DNA of 64,000 nt, taken from positions 248,001 through 312,000 of the forward strand of contig JBFWNG010000002.1 in assembly GCA_050251195.1 (NCBI GenBank). The letters are read 5' to 3'. Positions 52,354 to 61,631 of this stretch are shown here, piece by piece. Under the pieces are notes generated by a model that saw only the letters and a program-made list of their open reading frames with translations, was not told where the DNA came from and made no database searches. Positions within the stretch are counted from its first letter, which is position 1. Every line of letters begins with the position of its first letter. The DNA is from JBFWNG01 sp050251195 (GTDB lineage Bacteria; Bdellovibrionota_B; Oligoflexia; Oligoflexales; Oligoflexaceae). A program made the translations under genes and the position numbers.

Positions 52354-52839
52354 ATGTATAGCATAGAAGACGAGTTGATAAAAAGCCCTGTTATTTCAAG
52401 TATGCTGAGGGCAGAAAATGAGTTTCGGGGCTGGTTAACGGCAAACGACTACGGATCCATAAAAGACGCCTCGGGGCTTCCATGGACTCTGACCATCGAT
52501 TGCGTTCAAATACCGGATGAAACGGGGCCTACGCGCTCGAAGTGGCAAATAAAGCTGCAATTAACGACGAGCTTGGATGCCAAGGCTCTACAGGACACCA
52601 GGGTACTGGACCGTGATAAGGATGAGCGCCTTCTAACCCTGTTTGGAGATGAGAAAATAGACATAAACATTCAACCGCTCTACTTTCTTGCTAAGAATCT
52701 CGAGGATAGCCGGAGGCTTGTCGCCCAAAAAGTCCAGTCGCTCCGAGTTCATTTTGAGTCCCAAGACTTTTACGCTATTAAGAAATCCCTGGTTGAGCGC
52801 CGCGTTGACGATGGCAACCTTTTTTGCCAAAGAGCATAA
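52354..52839 (+). CDS. Cytoplasmic protein of unknown function
   Basis: A soluble 161-residue protein without a signal peptide. ATG at 52354 follows GCGGAGG. It is mixed alpha-beta and Lys/Asp-rich, with WTLTIDCVQIPDETGP and RVLDRDKDERLLTLFGDEK. No domain is recognised. It lies 84 bases before a STAS-like gene on the same strand and may form a unit with it. Confidence 0.7.
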   Translation: MYSIEDELIKSPVISSMLRAENEFRGWLTANDYGSIKDASGLPWTLTIDCVQIPDETGPTRSKWQIKLQLTTSLDAKALQDTRVLDRDKDERLLTLFGDEKIDINIQPLYFLAKNLEDSRRLVAQKVQSLRVHFESQDFYAIKKSLVERRVDDGNLFCQRA

Positions 52840-52923
52840 TCCTGGTTGAAAATTTCCTGGCACTATTATAACTAAGACACTTTTGTAATCGACCCAGAAT
52901 ATCCCTTTATGGAGCTAGGAAAT

Positions 52924-53415
52924 ATGGATTTTATCCCTACGTTAGTGGACGGCGGAGTGGTTCTTAACCCAGTTGAGGTGTGTAATTTTTTTGGTCAAGA
53001 CTGTAAGAACTGTCCGGACGTTTCGGTAGGTATTCACAATTGGCTCGTATCCACAGACCTCAATTATCTTATCATTGATTTTCAAGACGAGAAGGATGTT
53101 TGTTCAACTGTGTTGGCAGAACTTCTTCAGTTGCGCAAACGTTTAGGTTTTCCATTCTTGTTCGTTGGACTTATGGAGCGCCCGTCTGCTTTCTTGTCAT
53201 CATATAACTACAAAGAATTCCCAACATTCAACTTGCCGGAAGACGCTATTCAGTACTTGAAAGAAAAATTTCCAAAAGCGTATAGCGGCGCTACGAATAG
53301 CGTCCGGTTTGGGGAGATCATACCGACGATTCGTTCACGTCAATCCCGATTGGATTTTGAAGGGTCACCCGACGCTGAAAACGAAACCGATTCCGAATCG
53401 GATGATCTCGTATAG
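52924..53415 (+). CDS. STAS-like small protein with acidic tail
   Basis: A 163-residue cytoplasmic protein. ATG at 52924 is preceded by GGAGCTAGGAAAT; the ATG at 52909 has no site. Residues 45-125 follow a beta-alpha order (LNYLIIDFQDEKDVCSTVLAEL, then FPFLFVGLMERP and IQYLKEKFP) that resembles anti-sigma-factor antagonist (STAS) domains. The usual phosphorylated Ser after D-x-x is not obvious: it reads DEKDVCST. Two N-terminal cysteines (GQDCKNC) and an acidic tail are unusual. The STAS call is tentative. Confidence 0.68.
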   Translation: MDFIPTLVDGGVVLNPVEVCNFFGQDCKNCPDVSVGIHNWLVSTDLNYLIIDFQDEKDVCSTVLAELLQLRKRLGFPFLFVGLMERPSAFLSSYNYKEFPTFNLPEDAIQYLKEKFPKAYSGATNSVRFGEIIPTIRSRQSRLDFEGSPDAENETDSESDDLV

Positions 53416-53418
53416 AAA

Positions 53419-54396
53419 CTACTGCACCTGCACTTGCTGCTGCAGACGCTCGATGTCATGCGATATGACGGCAAGATTCTCTTTCACCGTGGAGATATGG
53501 TCTGCTTGAGGATAGTCTTGAATGGCTTCCTCCAGATATTTCTTTGCCTCTTCTAAGTATGCGGTTTTGGATTTTGCGTCCGTCACGGGCAAGGCATTTT
53601 CGAAAGCTTGCGCTGCCTTTTGTCGAAGGTTCTGAACGGCCTTGTTGCTAAAGTCGCGAATCTTTTCTTTGGCAGTGGGGTAAAACGGGTCTGATTCTCC
53701 GATCGTCGTGACCTTAGTAATTGCCTGTTTGTACAAGCCTTGTTGTGCGAGGAGTTCGGACTCCCACAGGAGATTGTCGCGCTTCTTGAATTCAGCAGTG
53801 CTGTATGTTGGCGTTGCAGGGACGTCTTCGGTGACGACGGGCGGATTTTCTACCGTGGAATTTGCTGGCTGATCGCCAAGGATATTGGACCACTTGTCGG
53901 CCTCGCCCTTGATGACAGCGACGACCTCGTCTCGATAATTTTGCGAATTACTGGTTTGAGCCAGGGCAAGAACGACCATATGATAGACTTTGGGGTTCTT
54001 TATGGCCAAGTTTTTCTTGAGTGCTTCGGCGAGCGAAACTCCGCGCTTGCTGAACTGTGTTTCCAAAGACATTTCCGGGCTTGGAAGTTGCTTGTTCAGT
54101 GTTTGTTTGAGAACGCCCACGACGATCGCGGCTTCCGCGAAGGAGCCTGGTGTCGGCGAAGCCGGTATCTGGTCGAGAACGGCTTTGTCTTCCGGTGTAA
54201 ATGGCGCGCTCTCTTCGCTCAATCGTACGATGTATCGAATGAGTTCCTTTTTCTTCGGGTCTGAAACCGATCCTTCCAAATTGTTGTAAGCGTCTTGTTC
54301 TTTTGGCTCGAGAACAGTGGGATTTTCTGGCGCGGTTGGTGCTGTAGTGGTGCAGGACGCCAGCAAAATTGCAAAGGACATGATTAAGGTTTTCAC
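53419..54396 (-). CDS. Lipoprotein with TPR-like helical domain
   Basis: A 325-residue lipoprotein: signal MKTLIMSFAILLASC with the lipobox LASC at residue 15. A Pro/Thr-rich stretch follows, then an all-helical body. The C-terminal third is TPR-like (ESELLAQQGLYKQAITKVTTI and TAYLEEAKKYLEEAIQDYPQ). It ends Q-Q-Q-V-Q-V-Q. It is 72 bases downstream of the barrel-protein gene on the same strand. No specific family is identified. Confidence 0.78.
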   Translation of the reverse strand: MKTLIMSFAILLASCTTTAPTAPENPTVLEPKEQDAYNNLEGSVSDPKKKELIRYIVRLSEESAPFTPEDKAVLDQIPASPTPGSFAEAAIVVGVLKQTLNKQLPSPEMSLETQFSKRGVSLAEALKKNLAIKNPKVYHMVVLALAQTSNSQNYRDEVVAVIKGEADKWSNILGDQPANSTVENPPVVTEDVPATPTYSTAEFKKRDNLLWESELLAQQGLYKQAITKVTTIGESDPFYPTAKEKIRDFSNKAVQNLRQKAAQAFENALPVTDAKSKTAYLEEAKKYLEEAIQDYPQADHISTVKENLAVISHDIERLQQQVQVQ

Positions 54397-54468
54397 AAAT
54401 GGGCTCCCAAAAAGTGTACTCCCTTGTGATTAAAACAGAAATTGGCGATCAAAACAAGTAATCTGCGT

Positions 54469-55686
54469 TTAGAAGATAGCGGAAATACCGCCGAGAAGGC
54501 GCCGATCTTCTTCGGGGGAGTCTGTGTTGGACACGTCCTTGCCGAACGATGCGAAGTCTAGGGAGAAGTAAGGCAGTCTTAAACTGGCCCCCATCGTGTA
54601 AAAACCCTGATTTGCGCCCATCGATATGGAGAAGGGGCTTGGTAAGATGGGATTGCCAAAGACTAGCTCAACGCCTACATGGGTTCTCTTAAGCATCGGG
54701 ATATCGGAATAGCCATAGTTCGCGTCGCCGGACGCAAAGTGAAAATGATGCATGTCTAAGCCGATTCTAATCGCCAGTTTGCGATGAATCCTCGGGGTGA
54801 TGGAAACACCGAACCTGATATCAGTCGGGTCGACGGTTGATAGCGCGTCCTCATTGCCAAAACTGCCAGTAAAGACGGTCCCGCAGATTGTTTCTCGAAG
54901 TTTTGAGTATGGGTTAAGATAGTTGTCTCGACATCCTTGAGGAAGGTTGAGGACGGCCACGCCAATAGTGGGAAACCAGAAGTCGGCCAAGGTCCACATC
55001 AAACCAAAATCGGCAGCCAATGCGGCTGACCGGTTGGCATTTTCTTTAAACTCGGCCTGCAGCGCTTGACGGTCGGAGAGGGTCGCTAAAGGCACGGTGT
55101 CTTCATAAGCGTATCTACCGACGTAACGAAGCTGGAGGCCGACGTTAAATCGATTTGTTTTATTGGTAAACGCTAGCGTCGCCACGCCACCCGTATCCGA
55201 TATGATCTGAGTATCCGCCTGATCGGAAGATTCCTTATCGACCACGGCTTTAATGGTCGTGTGCGTGAAGGCTCCGGTAGCGGCCGGCATACTACCAAGC
55301 TCCAACATCATCATGGGAAACGCTGAGGTCACCGCCCACAGGGGGTTCTCACTTAGTTTGTCAGAGTTTTCCGAAAGCGTGTCAGCTGACTCGTCCCCAT
55401 TTTCCTGGAGTGCTTTGTAGAATGTTTGACCGGACGTATTTGCTCCCACAATAAGGTTGGGAAATCGAACGCTATGAACGGCGCTGCGCGATCTCGCCTT
55501 GCGGATCCTGGCGATTCCCGCTGGGTTGGTCCATATGGCGTTTTCGTCGTTCGCAATAGCAGTAAATGCCCCTCCCATCGCATTGGGGCGAACAGTTACA
55601 AACCCTTCCGGAATTTCTTGCGCCGCCGCTTCAAAACCTGTGAAGCAGACCAGAAGATAAAGCGTAAGTTTGTAGATAAACCGCAT
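54469..55686 (-). CDS. Outer-membrane beta-barrel protein, TraF/PorV-like
   Basis: A 405-residue protein with a signal peptide (YLLVCFTGFEAAAQ) and an N-terminal signature RPNAMGGAFTAIANDENAIWTNPAGIA. This is shared by PorV, the conjugal-transfer TraF-like group and FadL-like barrels. The remainder is amphipathic beta-strand sequence ending GGISAIF with a terminal Phe. It follows, on the minus strand, a region containing the long inverted repeat. Its neighbour downstream is a TPR lipoprotein. Substrate or role unknown. Confidence 0.82.
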   Translation of the reverse strand: MRFIYKLTLYLLVCFTGFEAAAQEIPEGFVTVRPNAMGGAFTAIANDENAIWTNPAGIARIRKARSRSAVHSVRFPNLIVGANTSGQTFYKALQENGDESADTLSENSDKLSENPLWAVTSAFPMMMLELGSMPAATGAFTHTTIKAVVDKESSDQADTQIISDTGGVATLAFTNKTNRFNVGLQLRYVGRYAYEDTVPLATLSDRQALQAEFKENANRSAALAADFGLMWTLADFWFPTIGVAVLNLPQGCRDNYLNPYSKLRETICGTVFTGSFGNEDALSTVDPTDIRFGVSITPRIHRKLAIRIGLDMHHFHFASGDANYGYSDIPMLKRTHVGVELVFGNPILPSPFSISMGANQGFYTMGASLRLPYFSLDFASFGKDVSNTDSPEEDRRLLGGISAIF

Positions 55687-55791
55687 GCTAGACCCATTTA
55701 GTCTTCTAGCTGCGTTTCGGCGGTCTGGGTGGGGAGTTTAATAGGGAAGTGGCTAAGGTTTGCCTAGCTTCCGTTTGAGATCCACAATACC

Positions 55792-55866
55792 TTCAGCGTT
55801 TCCCAACTTCCGCGTTTCCGCGTTTAATACGGGATCGCGGAAACGCGGAAGTTGGGAAACGCTGAA
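55792..55866. repeat. 31-bp perfect inverted repeat with 13-base loop
   Basis: The arms are 55792-55822 and 55836-55866, with no mismatch over 31 bases. Each arm carries the direct repeat CCGCGTTT-CCGCG. The loop is TTTAATACGGGAT. It is intergenic between two minus-strand genes and lacks a following U-run in either direction. No target-site duplication is visible in the flanks. Confidence 0.95.
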
Positions 55867-55940
55867 AAGGGCATTTGTCCTTCGTTGGGAAGAGGGAAAA
55901 AAACCTTTCATTCTCCGACAGTTTGGCTCAGGTTGACGGG

Positions 55941-56501
55941 TTAAAGCAGGTTGCTCGAGCTCAAGGTCTTGTTGAGCATCTTCAAGTCTTCGATTTCTTG
56001 TCGAAGTTGAATGATAATTTTCTCCCGGCGCCTAACCTTTTCTTGAAGAATCGCAATTTGGTTGCTTTTAGTTTTTATCATCTCGTCTTTAGACGTGAGC
56101 AGGCTTTGGGACAAGTCGGTGATCTGCTGGATTGAGGCTTGAGTTAGCTTCAGAATTTCTTTGTTCTCTTCCTTAGCAAGGCTGAGATGGTCAAGGAATA
56201 AAGTGAGTTCCGCGGGGTCTTTGTCGGCAAATGCTCCGACGAAACTAGGGGTTTCCTTGTGTTCGGGGAGAGGAGACTTTTTGCGGAGTTCGTCTTTTTC
56301 ATAAATATAAAGTTTGCCGTTTTGAGAGCGAGCCACGATTTCCCCAGATTTGACCCTTTCCCAAATTTCGCGTTCTTTTAGTTGGTGTTTAGCAGCGTAG
56401 GCCTTTATATCGGTGCCCAAAATTTCGTCTCGAGACGTCGAAGAATCAAACATGGGAATGTCATTCCGGGTGATGTCTTTTGACTGGTCCATTCTGGTCA
56501 T
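55941..56501 (-). CDS. MerR-like winged-helix plus coiled-coil protein
   Basis: A soluble 186-residue protein. ATG at 56501 follows CGGAGAG. Residues 30-72 (DIKAYAAKHQLKEREIWERV then GKLYIYEKDEL) resemble the truncated MerR/excisionase DNA-binding helix-turn-helix that reads a small motif. Residues 125-180 form a Lys/Glu-rich coiled coil (KSNQIAILQEKVRRREKIII). It could be a DNA-binding or scaffold protein; the helix-turn-helix call is weak. It is divergent from the second CHASE2 cyclase gene. Confidence 0.72.
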   Translation of the reverse strand: MTRMDQSKDITRNDIPMFDSSTSRDEILGTDIKAYAAKHQLKEREIWERVKSGEIVARSQNGKLYIYEKDELRKKSPLPEHKETPSFVGAFADKDPAELTLFLDHLSLAKEENKEILKLTQASIQQITDLSQSLLTSKDEMIKTKSNQIAILQEKVRRREKIIIQLRQEIEDLKMLNKTLSSSNLL

Positions 56502-56609
56502 TGGGCTCTCCGAATCATGGTTTTTAACTTTTATCTCATGGGAAGTAAAAGGGCAACCGATGAACAGAAAGTAACACTAAGCCTCTAATTTATTGGGTGA
56601 AGTCACAGT

Positions 56610-58979
56610 ATGAGCAAAGCAGCGTCTAGCAAGAAAAGCGGTGGGTTTGTCGGGTTTTTGAGCAAGTACCGGCTAAAGCTGGTTGTCGTGACAATGTCCG
56701 CAGCTATCGCGGGTTTGGCGTATTTCGCATTGTTTTATCATTACCGGCACTTCAACTTTGGGGACAATGATTTGCCCTATACCGTTGAAAGTAAGCTCCT
56801 TGATATGAGGATTCGGGGGAGAGGCGCTCTAAAACCGAAAGCCAAGATCGGAATTTTGGCGATCGACGAAAAAGCCATACGGTCCTTTGGTCGATGGCCA
56901 TTCTCGAGGCGATACTACCAAAAGGCTTTTGAGAACCTTAAGGCTTTGGGCGTTAAGTGGATCGGGTTCGACTCTATCTACTCCGAACCAGAAAAAGCGC
57001 TTCTCGAAGACGCAAAGTCTGTTTTTCAAACGGACAATGGCGGTGGACGGTGGCAGACAAATAAGACCTCACAGCTTGATTACATTAAAAAAATGATGGA
57101 AACCAGTCCTGGCGACGCCATGTTTAAGGAGGGAATAGAAAGTTTTCAAAACATCGTTTTGGGCTTTTTTTATTTTCAAACAGCTCTAGAAGCGAAACAA
57201 AACTTGGGGGATCAAGACCCCTTTGTCGGTCTTGAAGAAATCTTGAACTCTGAGATCTCCTACGACATGCCTGAGGGACGAAAACTAGACGACTACCCGC
57301 TTTTGACCAAACCCTCCGGGCTTGTCGCAAACATACCGAGCTTGGCCAAAGCGTCTCCCTACTTCGGGTTCTTCAGCAATGACGCGGACAATGACGCTAT
57401 CAACCGCTGGGTCGTGTTGGTGGCAAACATCAATGGAAAGCTCGTCCCTTCGCTTTCGCTCAAAACTGCGGCTGAATATCTCAATAGCGATATTTTTGTT
57501 TTCTTTGACGATGCCGGGATCGAGAGCATCGAACTCATTAATAGAGACGATGACACAAAGATCATTAAGGTTCCCGTGGATCCGATGGGCGCTGGTAGAA
57601 TATTGGTGAACCATATCGGTCCATCGCGCGGCTTCCAGCACTTTAGTTTGGCGGACGCCTACCACAACCGGTATACGGGAGACGAAAAGAAGCAACTTAA
57701 AGATTCCTTGCTCCTCATGGGCGCAACTGCAACCGGCATAAACGATATGCGTCCTAATCCTTTCGATCCGGCTTTGGACGGTGTTGAGAACCACGCCGCC
57801 GTGGTCGAAAACATCATTGGCGGCAGATTCCTCAAAAGACCGCTCCAGATATTCGAAATCGAACTCTTGATCGTGCTCGGGATCGGCGTTTTGTTTACTC
57901 CTATACTTATTTGGAGCAACGCATTGTTCTCCGGGATCGCGTTATTGGGTTTCTTGTCAGGTTATTACTACGTCAACGAGTACGTTTGGTTTCGAGAGGG
58001 AATTTGGGCGTATATGGCTATACCGTCTGGACAAATCATTTTGATGTTTTTCACGACAACGCTTTACAAATACATGGCAGAGGAATCGGAGAAGCGCAAA
58101 GTGAAAGGCGCGTTCCAATATTATCTCAGCCCTGACGTTATCGATCAAGTTCTCGAGGATCCGGACTCGTTGGCTTTGGGCGGCGAGAAGAAGGAACTTA
58201 CGGTTTTCTTTTCTGACGTGCGCGGATTCACTACGATCTCCGAAAGCCTAACGCCGGAAAAGCTTTGCGAACTGATGAACGAGTACTTCACTCCCATGAC
58301 GGGCATTATCCTGAGGAGCCGGGGCGTGCTGGACAAATACATCGGGGATGCGATCATGGCCTTCTGGGGAGCTCCAATTTCATTACCGAACGCTCCTGAT
58401 GTGGCATGCGGTTCTGCTATAGAAATGCTATACGCTCTCGAGAGATTGAAGCAAGATTTCGCGGCTAAAGGATTTCCTCCCATAGACATGGGTATTGGCC
58501 TCAATACGGGACCAATGTCGGTGGGGAACATGGGATCGAAGGAAAGATTCACTTATACTGTCATGGGCGACTCGGTGAACCTCGGGTCGCGACTCGAGAG
58601 TTTGACGAAGGAATATGGCATTCGGATTATGCTCAGCGAGTTTACCCATCGCAAATTGACGCCAGGCAAGTTTGTAACCAGGAACCTTGACGACATTCGC
58701 GTTAAAGGCAAAAACGAACCTGTGCGGGTATTCGACCTTGTGCGACCGGATTATATTCAAAGTCCACAAGACCTCGGTGAGTTCATTCAAACCTTCAACG
58801 CCGGTAGGGAGTTCTATAGAAGCAGGAACTGGGTCAAGGCCAATGAATGCTTCTTGACGTGTCTTCGTCTAAAGTCCGACGATAAGGCCAGTAATCTCTA
58901 CGTGAAGCGAATTGAAACGTTCAAAGAGGAACCGCCGGTAGAAAATTGGGATGGCGTTTACACGTTTACTCATAAATAG
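56610..58979 (+). CDS. CHASE2-domain adenylate/guanylate cyclase
   Basis: A 789-residue membrane sensor. One helix (about residues 25-45) precedes a periplasmic CHASE2 domain with AKIGILAIDEKAIRSFGRWP and VKWIGFDSIYSEPE. Two or three helices follow at 414-490. The class III cyclase core has metal sites FFSDVRGFTT near 533 and YIGDAIMAFWG near 577, then GSKERFTYTVMGDSVNLGSRLE. All expected catalytic positions look intact. A helical tail follows the core. It likely makes cAMP or cGMP; which one is not assigned. This is the second CHASE2 cyclase in the window. Confidence 0.92.
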   Translation: MSKAASSKKSGGFVGFLSKYRLKLVVVTMSAAIAGLAYFALFYHYRHFNFGDNDLPYTVESKLLDMRIRGRGALKPKAKIGILAIDEKAIRSFGRWPFSRRYYQKAFENLKALGVKWIGFDSIYSEPEKALLEDAKSVFQTDNGGGRWQTNKTSQLDYIKKMMETSPGDAMFKEGIESFQNIVLGFFYFQTALEAKQNLGDQDPFVGLEEILNSEISYDMPEGRKLDDYPLLTKPSGLVANIPSLAKASPYFGFFSNDADNDAINRWVVLVANINGKLVPSLSLKTAAEYLNSDIFVFFDDAGIESIELINRDDDTKIIKVPVDPMGAGRILVNHIGPSRGFQHFSLADAYHNRYTGDEKKQLKDSLLLMGATATGINDMRPNPFDPALDGVENHAAVVENIIGGRFLKRPLQIFEIELLIVLGIGVLFTPILIWSNALFSGIALLGFLSGYYYVNEYVWFREGIWAYMAIPSGQIILMFFTTTLYKYMAEESEKRKVKGAFQYYLSPDVIDQVLEDPDSLALGGEKKELTVFFSDVRGFTTISESLTPEKLCELMNEYFTPMTGIILRSRGVLDKYIGDAIMAFWGAPISLPNAPDVACGSAIEMLYALERLKQDFAAKGFPPIDMGIGLNTGPMSVGNMGSKERFTYTVMGDSVNLGSRLESLTKEYGIRIMLSEFTHRKLTPGKFVTRNLDDIRVKGKNEPVRVFDLVRPDYIQSPQDLGEFIQTFNAGREFYRSRNWVKANECFLTCLRLKSDDKASNLYVKRIETFKEEPPVENWDGVYTFTHK

Positions 58980-59000
58980 TTTTTGGCTTCGCGATGAGAT

Positions 59001-59708
59001 TTAGAAAGCGTACCCAAAACGAAAGACGAGCAGATAGTATTTGAAGTTGTCTTTGACACGCGATGCGATCTGCTCCTCAGGCGTATTGTCCGCTAGAAAT
59101 GCCGTCGCATCCTTGAGCGCGGTATCTTCAGATTTCGCTTTGGCCTTCTGGCTGAGAATAAATCCCGTCCCAAACCAATCAAGTCCCAATGTAACCCCGT
59201 TGTCAAATTGCACATGATTGCCTAACGCGGCCGATGACAAGAGGAGACGGCTTTCGTAAGAAGTGAGAAGGTTCTTTGTCGGATCGTCCGCGTTTTTGTA
59301 TCCCCAAACTCCCTTGATGTTAGCGGTTCCGAGCGTTGCGCTGACTCCAAAGCTCCCCCAAAAGAGATACCGGAAATAGCCCTGGATGACCTGGGCTCGT
59401 GCTTCGAGGCTTTCGTAGGTGTTAGAACCGTTAATGTTGCGCGAGACGAGTTCGCTGCTGGTGCTTAGCCATTGAAGTCCGATGTGAGTATCCTTTGAAA
59501 CCTGATACCAGCCTTCCGTTCCGAATCCTGTCCCGAGATAGATAAGGCCCGAATTGGCTGCGATGCCCCATCGATCAGATTCGGGAGTCCTGAGAGGTCG
59601 GACGGTTCTTGGAGAGGGTCTTGAGTCGCGCCTTTTGTACGTATGTCTGGATTGTGCAAGGCTTTCGAAGCTTAAGACCGCAAGGAGTAGGGTAAGGGCT
59701 ATTTTCAT
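59001..59708 (-). CDS. Outer-membrane beta-barrel-like protein, paralogue of the 14499 protein
   Basis: A 235-residue exported protein with signal MKIALTLLLAVLSFESLAQ and a basic region. Amphipathic strands follow, ending in VFRFGYAF, a barrel-type terminus. SSAALGNHVQFDNGVTLGLDWFG aligns with LGLSLGNEWRLNNGVLLSCEWFG of the 14499-15218 product, and YFRYLFWGSFGV with the SYFVTDTLFLK region. The two are thus likely paralogues. It is convergent with the CHASE2 cyclase gene. Confidence 0.8.
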   Translation of the reverse strand: MKIALTLLLAVLSFESLAQSRHTYKRRDSRPSPRTVRPLRTPESDRWGIAANSGLIYLGTGFGTEGWYQVSKDTHIGLQWLSTSSELVSRNINGSNTYESLEARAQVIQGYFRYLFWGSFGVSATLGTANIKGVWGYKNADDPTKNLLTSYESRLLLSSAALGNHVQFDNGVTLGLDWFGTGFILSQKAKAKSEDTALKDATAFLADNTPEEQIASRVKDNFKYYLLVFRFGYAF

Positions 59709-59851
59709 CCGAACCTCGAGACAAATCGGGCCGCCGCAGCCCGAAGCATTTCCTTCATAATAGCGTGCGGCTCTGTTTTATGTCAATATTTTCGAGTGGT
59801 TATTAGAAATATATGAGATATTAATGAATTTTAAATATTTTAATAAAATAC

Positions 59852-59879
59852 TTGATATTTATGTTAAAATTGTTAAAAT
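59852..59879 (+). promoter_or_regulatory. Candidate sigma-70 promoter in an AT-rich tract
   Basis: TTGATA (59852-59857) and TAAAAT (59874-59879) are spaced by 16 bases, about 40 bases upstream of the 59917 start. The tract from about 59770 to 59890 is much richer in A and T than its neighbours. Confidence 0.5.
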
Positions 59880-59916
59880 ATATATGCCTACGGGCGACTA
59901 TATGTTGGAGTGGTTT

Positions 59917-60480
59917 ATGCGCAGAGCGGTAGTTATAGTTTTTTTAGGCATGGTTTCCTTCCTCCTTTTTAACAATCGCGAAACAGTGAGCCGCATCTCC
60001 GAACCCTGGGTGAAAGCCTACCTGAAGCAATACTATACGGCATCTCTGTCGGTGTCCGAGAACGCACTTGTCATCTATCGAGATCCGGGCAGCGTGGAAC
60101 CCATCGAAAACCCTTTTCGCCAATCTTCAGCCGATTCTTCGGCGCCAGAGCGCAAAGAGAGTCGTCACCTAGACACGCCGCGAACAACATCGATGAAAAC
60201 TAAGACCCATAAATCAAGTCAAACGCTGAGCGAAGAAGTTCCGACAAAGACTGTTAAAGTCCCGCAGACAGATTCTAAAAAGTGGCTTCCTTCGTTGCCG
60301 CTGGTTGTGCGGTATCAACAAGCAGTTCAAAAGCCTGTTGACGAGTGTGCAAACTGCGGATCAGAGGTCCGTGATATTTTCGCCGTTACGGGCGTTGTTT
60401 TTCGATCGGGTCAAAATTTCGGCGGTCGGTTGAAACAAGGCGATTTTCGCCGAGGCACCCCGGCACTCTATATTGAATAA
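59917..60480 (+). CDS. Single-pass membrane protein with linker and Cys-containing C-terminal domain
   Basis: ATG at 59917 has GGAG six bases upstream; in-frame ATGs further up lack a site. The 187-residue protein begins with one helix (RRAVVIVFLGMVSFLLF) and continues with a Ser/Thr/Lys/Pro-rich linker. The compact C-terminal segment has CANCGSEVRDIFAVTGVVF. The Cys pair could bind metal or form a disulfide. No family is recognised; the layout resembles bitopic envelope proteins. It stands alone before the GldA-like operon. Confidence 0.72.
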   Translation: MRRAVVIVFLGMVSFLLFNNRETVSRISEPWVKAYLKQYYTASLSVSENALVIYRDPGSVEPIENPFRQSSADSSAPERKESRHLDTPRTTSMKTKTHKSSQTLSEEVPTKTVKVPQTDSKKWLPSLPLVVRYQQAVQKPVDECANCGSEVRDIFAVTGVVFRSGQNFGGRLKQGDFRRGTPALYIE

Positions 60481-60685
60481 CAACGTGCCTAGCCGTAAAA
60501 CGTAAAACGGCGAATGCCCCTATCTACGCCCCTGCCCGAAATCGTTTTTCTTGAACAATCGTTAATATCTTTTCTTTTTATTTAAACTAAAATATAGTTC
60601 CACTTACGAAAATCATTTTCATTGGCTTCTAATAATTAATGGCTCATCTTTGTAATGAGAGAAAAGATATGCCGACGGAGTTGGA

Positions 60686-61618
60686 ATGATTAAGGTGGAA
60701 GGCTTAAGCAAGTATTACGGCGATTCTCGCGCCATCGAGAACATTAGCTTCGACATCAAGCATGGCGAGATTGTCGGCCTACTCGGGCTGAACGGCGCCG
60801 GCAAGAGCACGATACTCAAGATCCTAGGATGTTATTTAGCGCCATCGCGCGGTTCGGCGTCGATTGGCGGATTCTCCGTCAGTACTGAAGCGCAAAACGT
60901 ACGGGAACTTATTGGTTTTCTTCCAGACACGTCCCCTCTTTATGACGAAATGACAGCGAGGGCCTATCTAAATTTTGTCGCTCGCCTGAAAGGTGTTGAA
61001 AGCCGACACGTCAAGGACGCTGTTGACGAGGCGTTAGAGAAGACGAATCTCACGAACGTGCAGGATGCACATCTAGGAACTCTTTCGCATGGATTTAGAC
61101 AGCGTGTCGGCATTGCGCAAGCGCTCGTACACAAGCCGAAGGTGCTCATTCTCGACGAACCCATTAACGGGTTGGATCCCATCCAGATTGTTGAAATGCG
61201 TGACCTTATTAAGTCTCTAAAGGGGGATCATACTGTCATCCTTTCGAGCCATATCCTTTCTGAAATCACTAAAACCTGCGATCGTATCCTGATCATCGAC
61301 TCTGGAGAATTGAAAGCTCAAGGCACCGAACTGTCTATTGAAGGCAAAATAAAACACAACGTTCGGGTCGAGCTACAAGTCAAGGGTTCCAGTGAATCGA
61401 TTGTATCGAAGCTTCGGGCTATTCCGGGAGTTGTCGCGTGCGAGCAAAAGGAAAGTGTCGAGGATGCAATGCGGTTTGTTTGCGAAGCAGAGGATGACTT
61501 ACGAGGTGCGATGGCCAAGGCCGTCGTAAACTCAGGAGCTGATTTAGTGGGGCTTTCAAAACTTGACGATGGTCTTGAGTCGCTGTTTATGAAACTTGTA
61601 AAAAATTCCAAAAACTAG
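60686..61618 (+). CDS. gldA: ABC transporter ATP-binding protein, GldA-like
   Basis: A 310-residue ATPase subunit. Walker A is GLNGAGKST, the Q-loop region reads GFLPDTSPLYDEMTARAYL, the signature is LSHGFRQRVG, Walker B is VLILDEPINGLDP and the switch is LSSHIL. The last 80 residues are a beta-rich accessory domain. This layout and the following two genes match the GldA-GldF-GldG set, known from gliding Bacteroidota and widespread elsewhere as an ABC-2 exporter. GGAG precedes the ATG. Its substrate is unknown here. Confidence 0.88.
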   Translation: MIKVEGLSKYYGDSRAIENISFDIKHGEIVGLLGLNGAGKSTILKILGCYLAPSRGSASIGGFSVSTEAQNVRELIGFLPDTSPLYDEMTARAYLNFVARLKGVESRHVKDAVDEALEKTNLTNVQDAHLGTLSHGFRQRVGIAQALVHKPKVLILDEPINGLDPIQIVEMRDLIKSLKGDHTVILSSHILSEITKTCDRILIIDSGELKAQGTELSIEGKIKHNVRVELQVKGSSESIVSKLRAIPGVVACEQKESVEDAMRFVCEAEDDLRGAMAKAVVNSGADLVGLSKLDDGLESLFMKLVKNSKN

Positions 61619-61631
61619 TTGAGGGTGTGGA

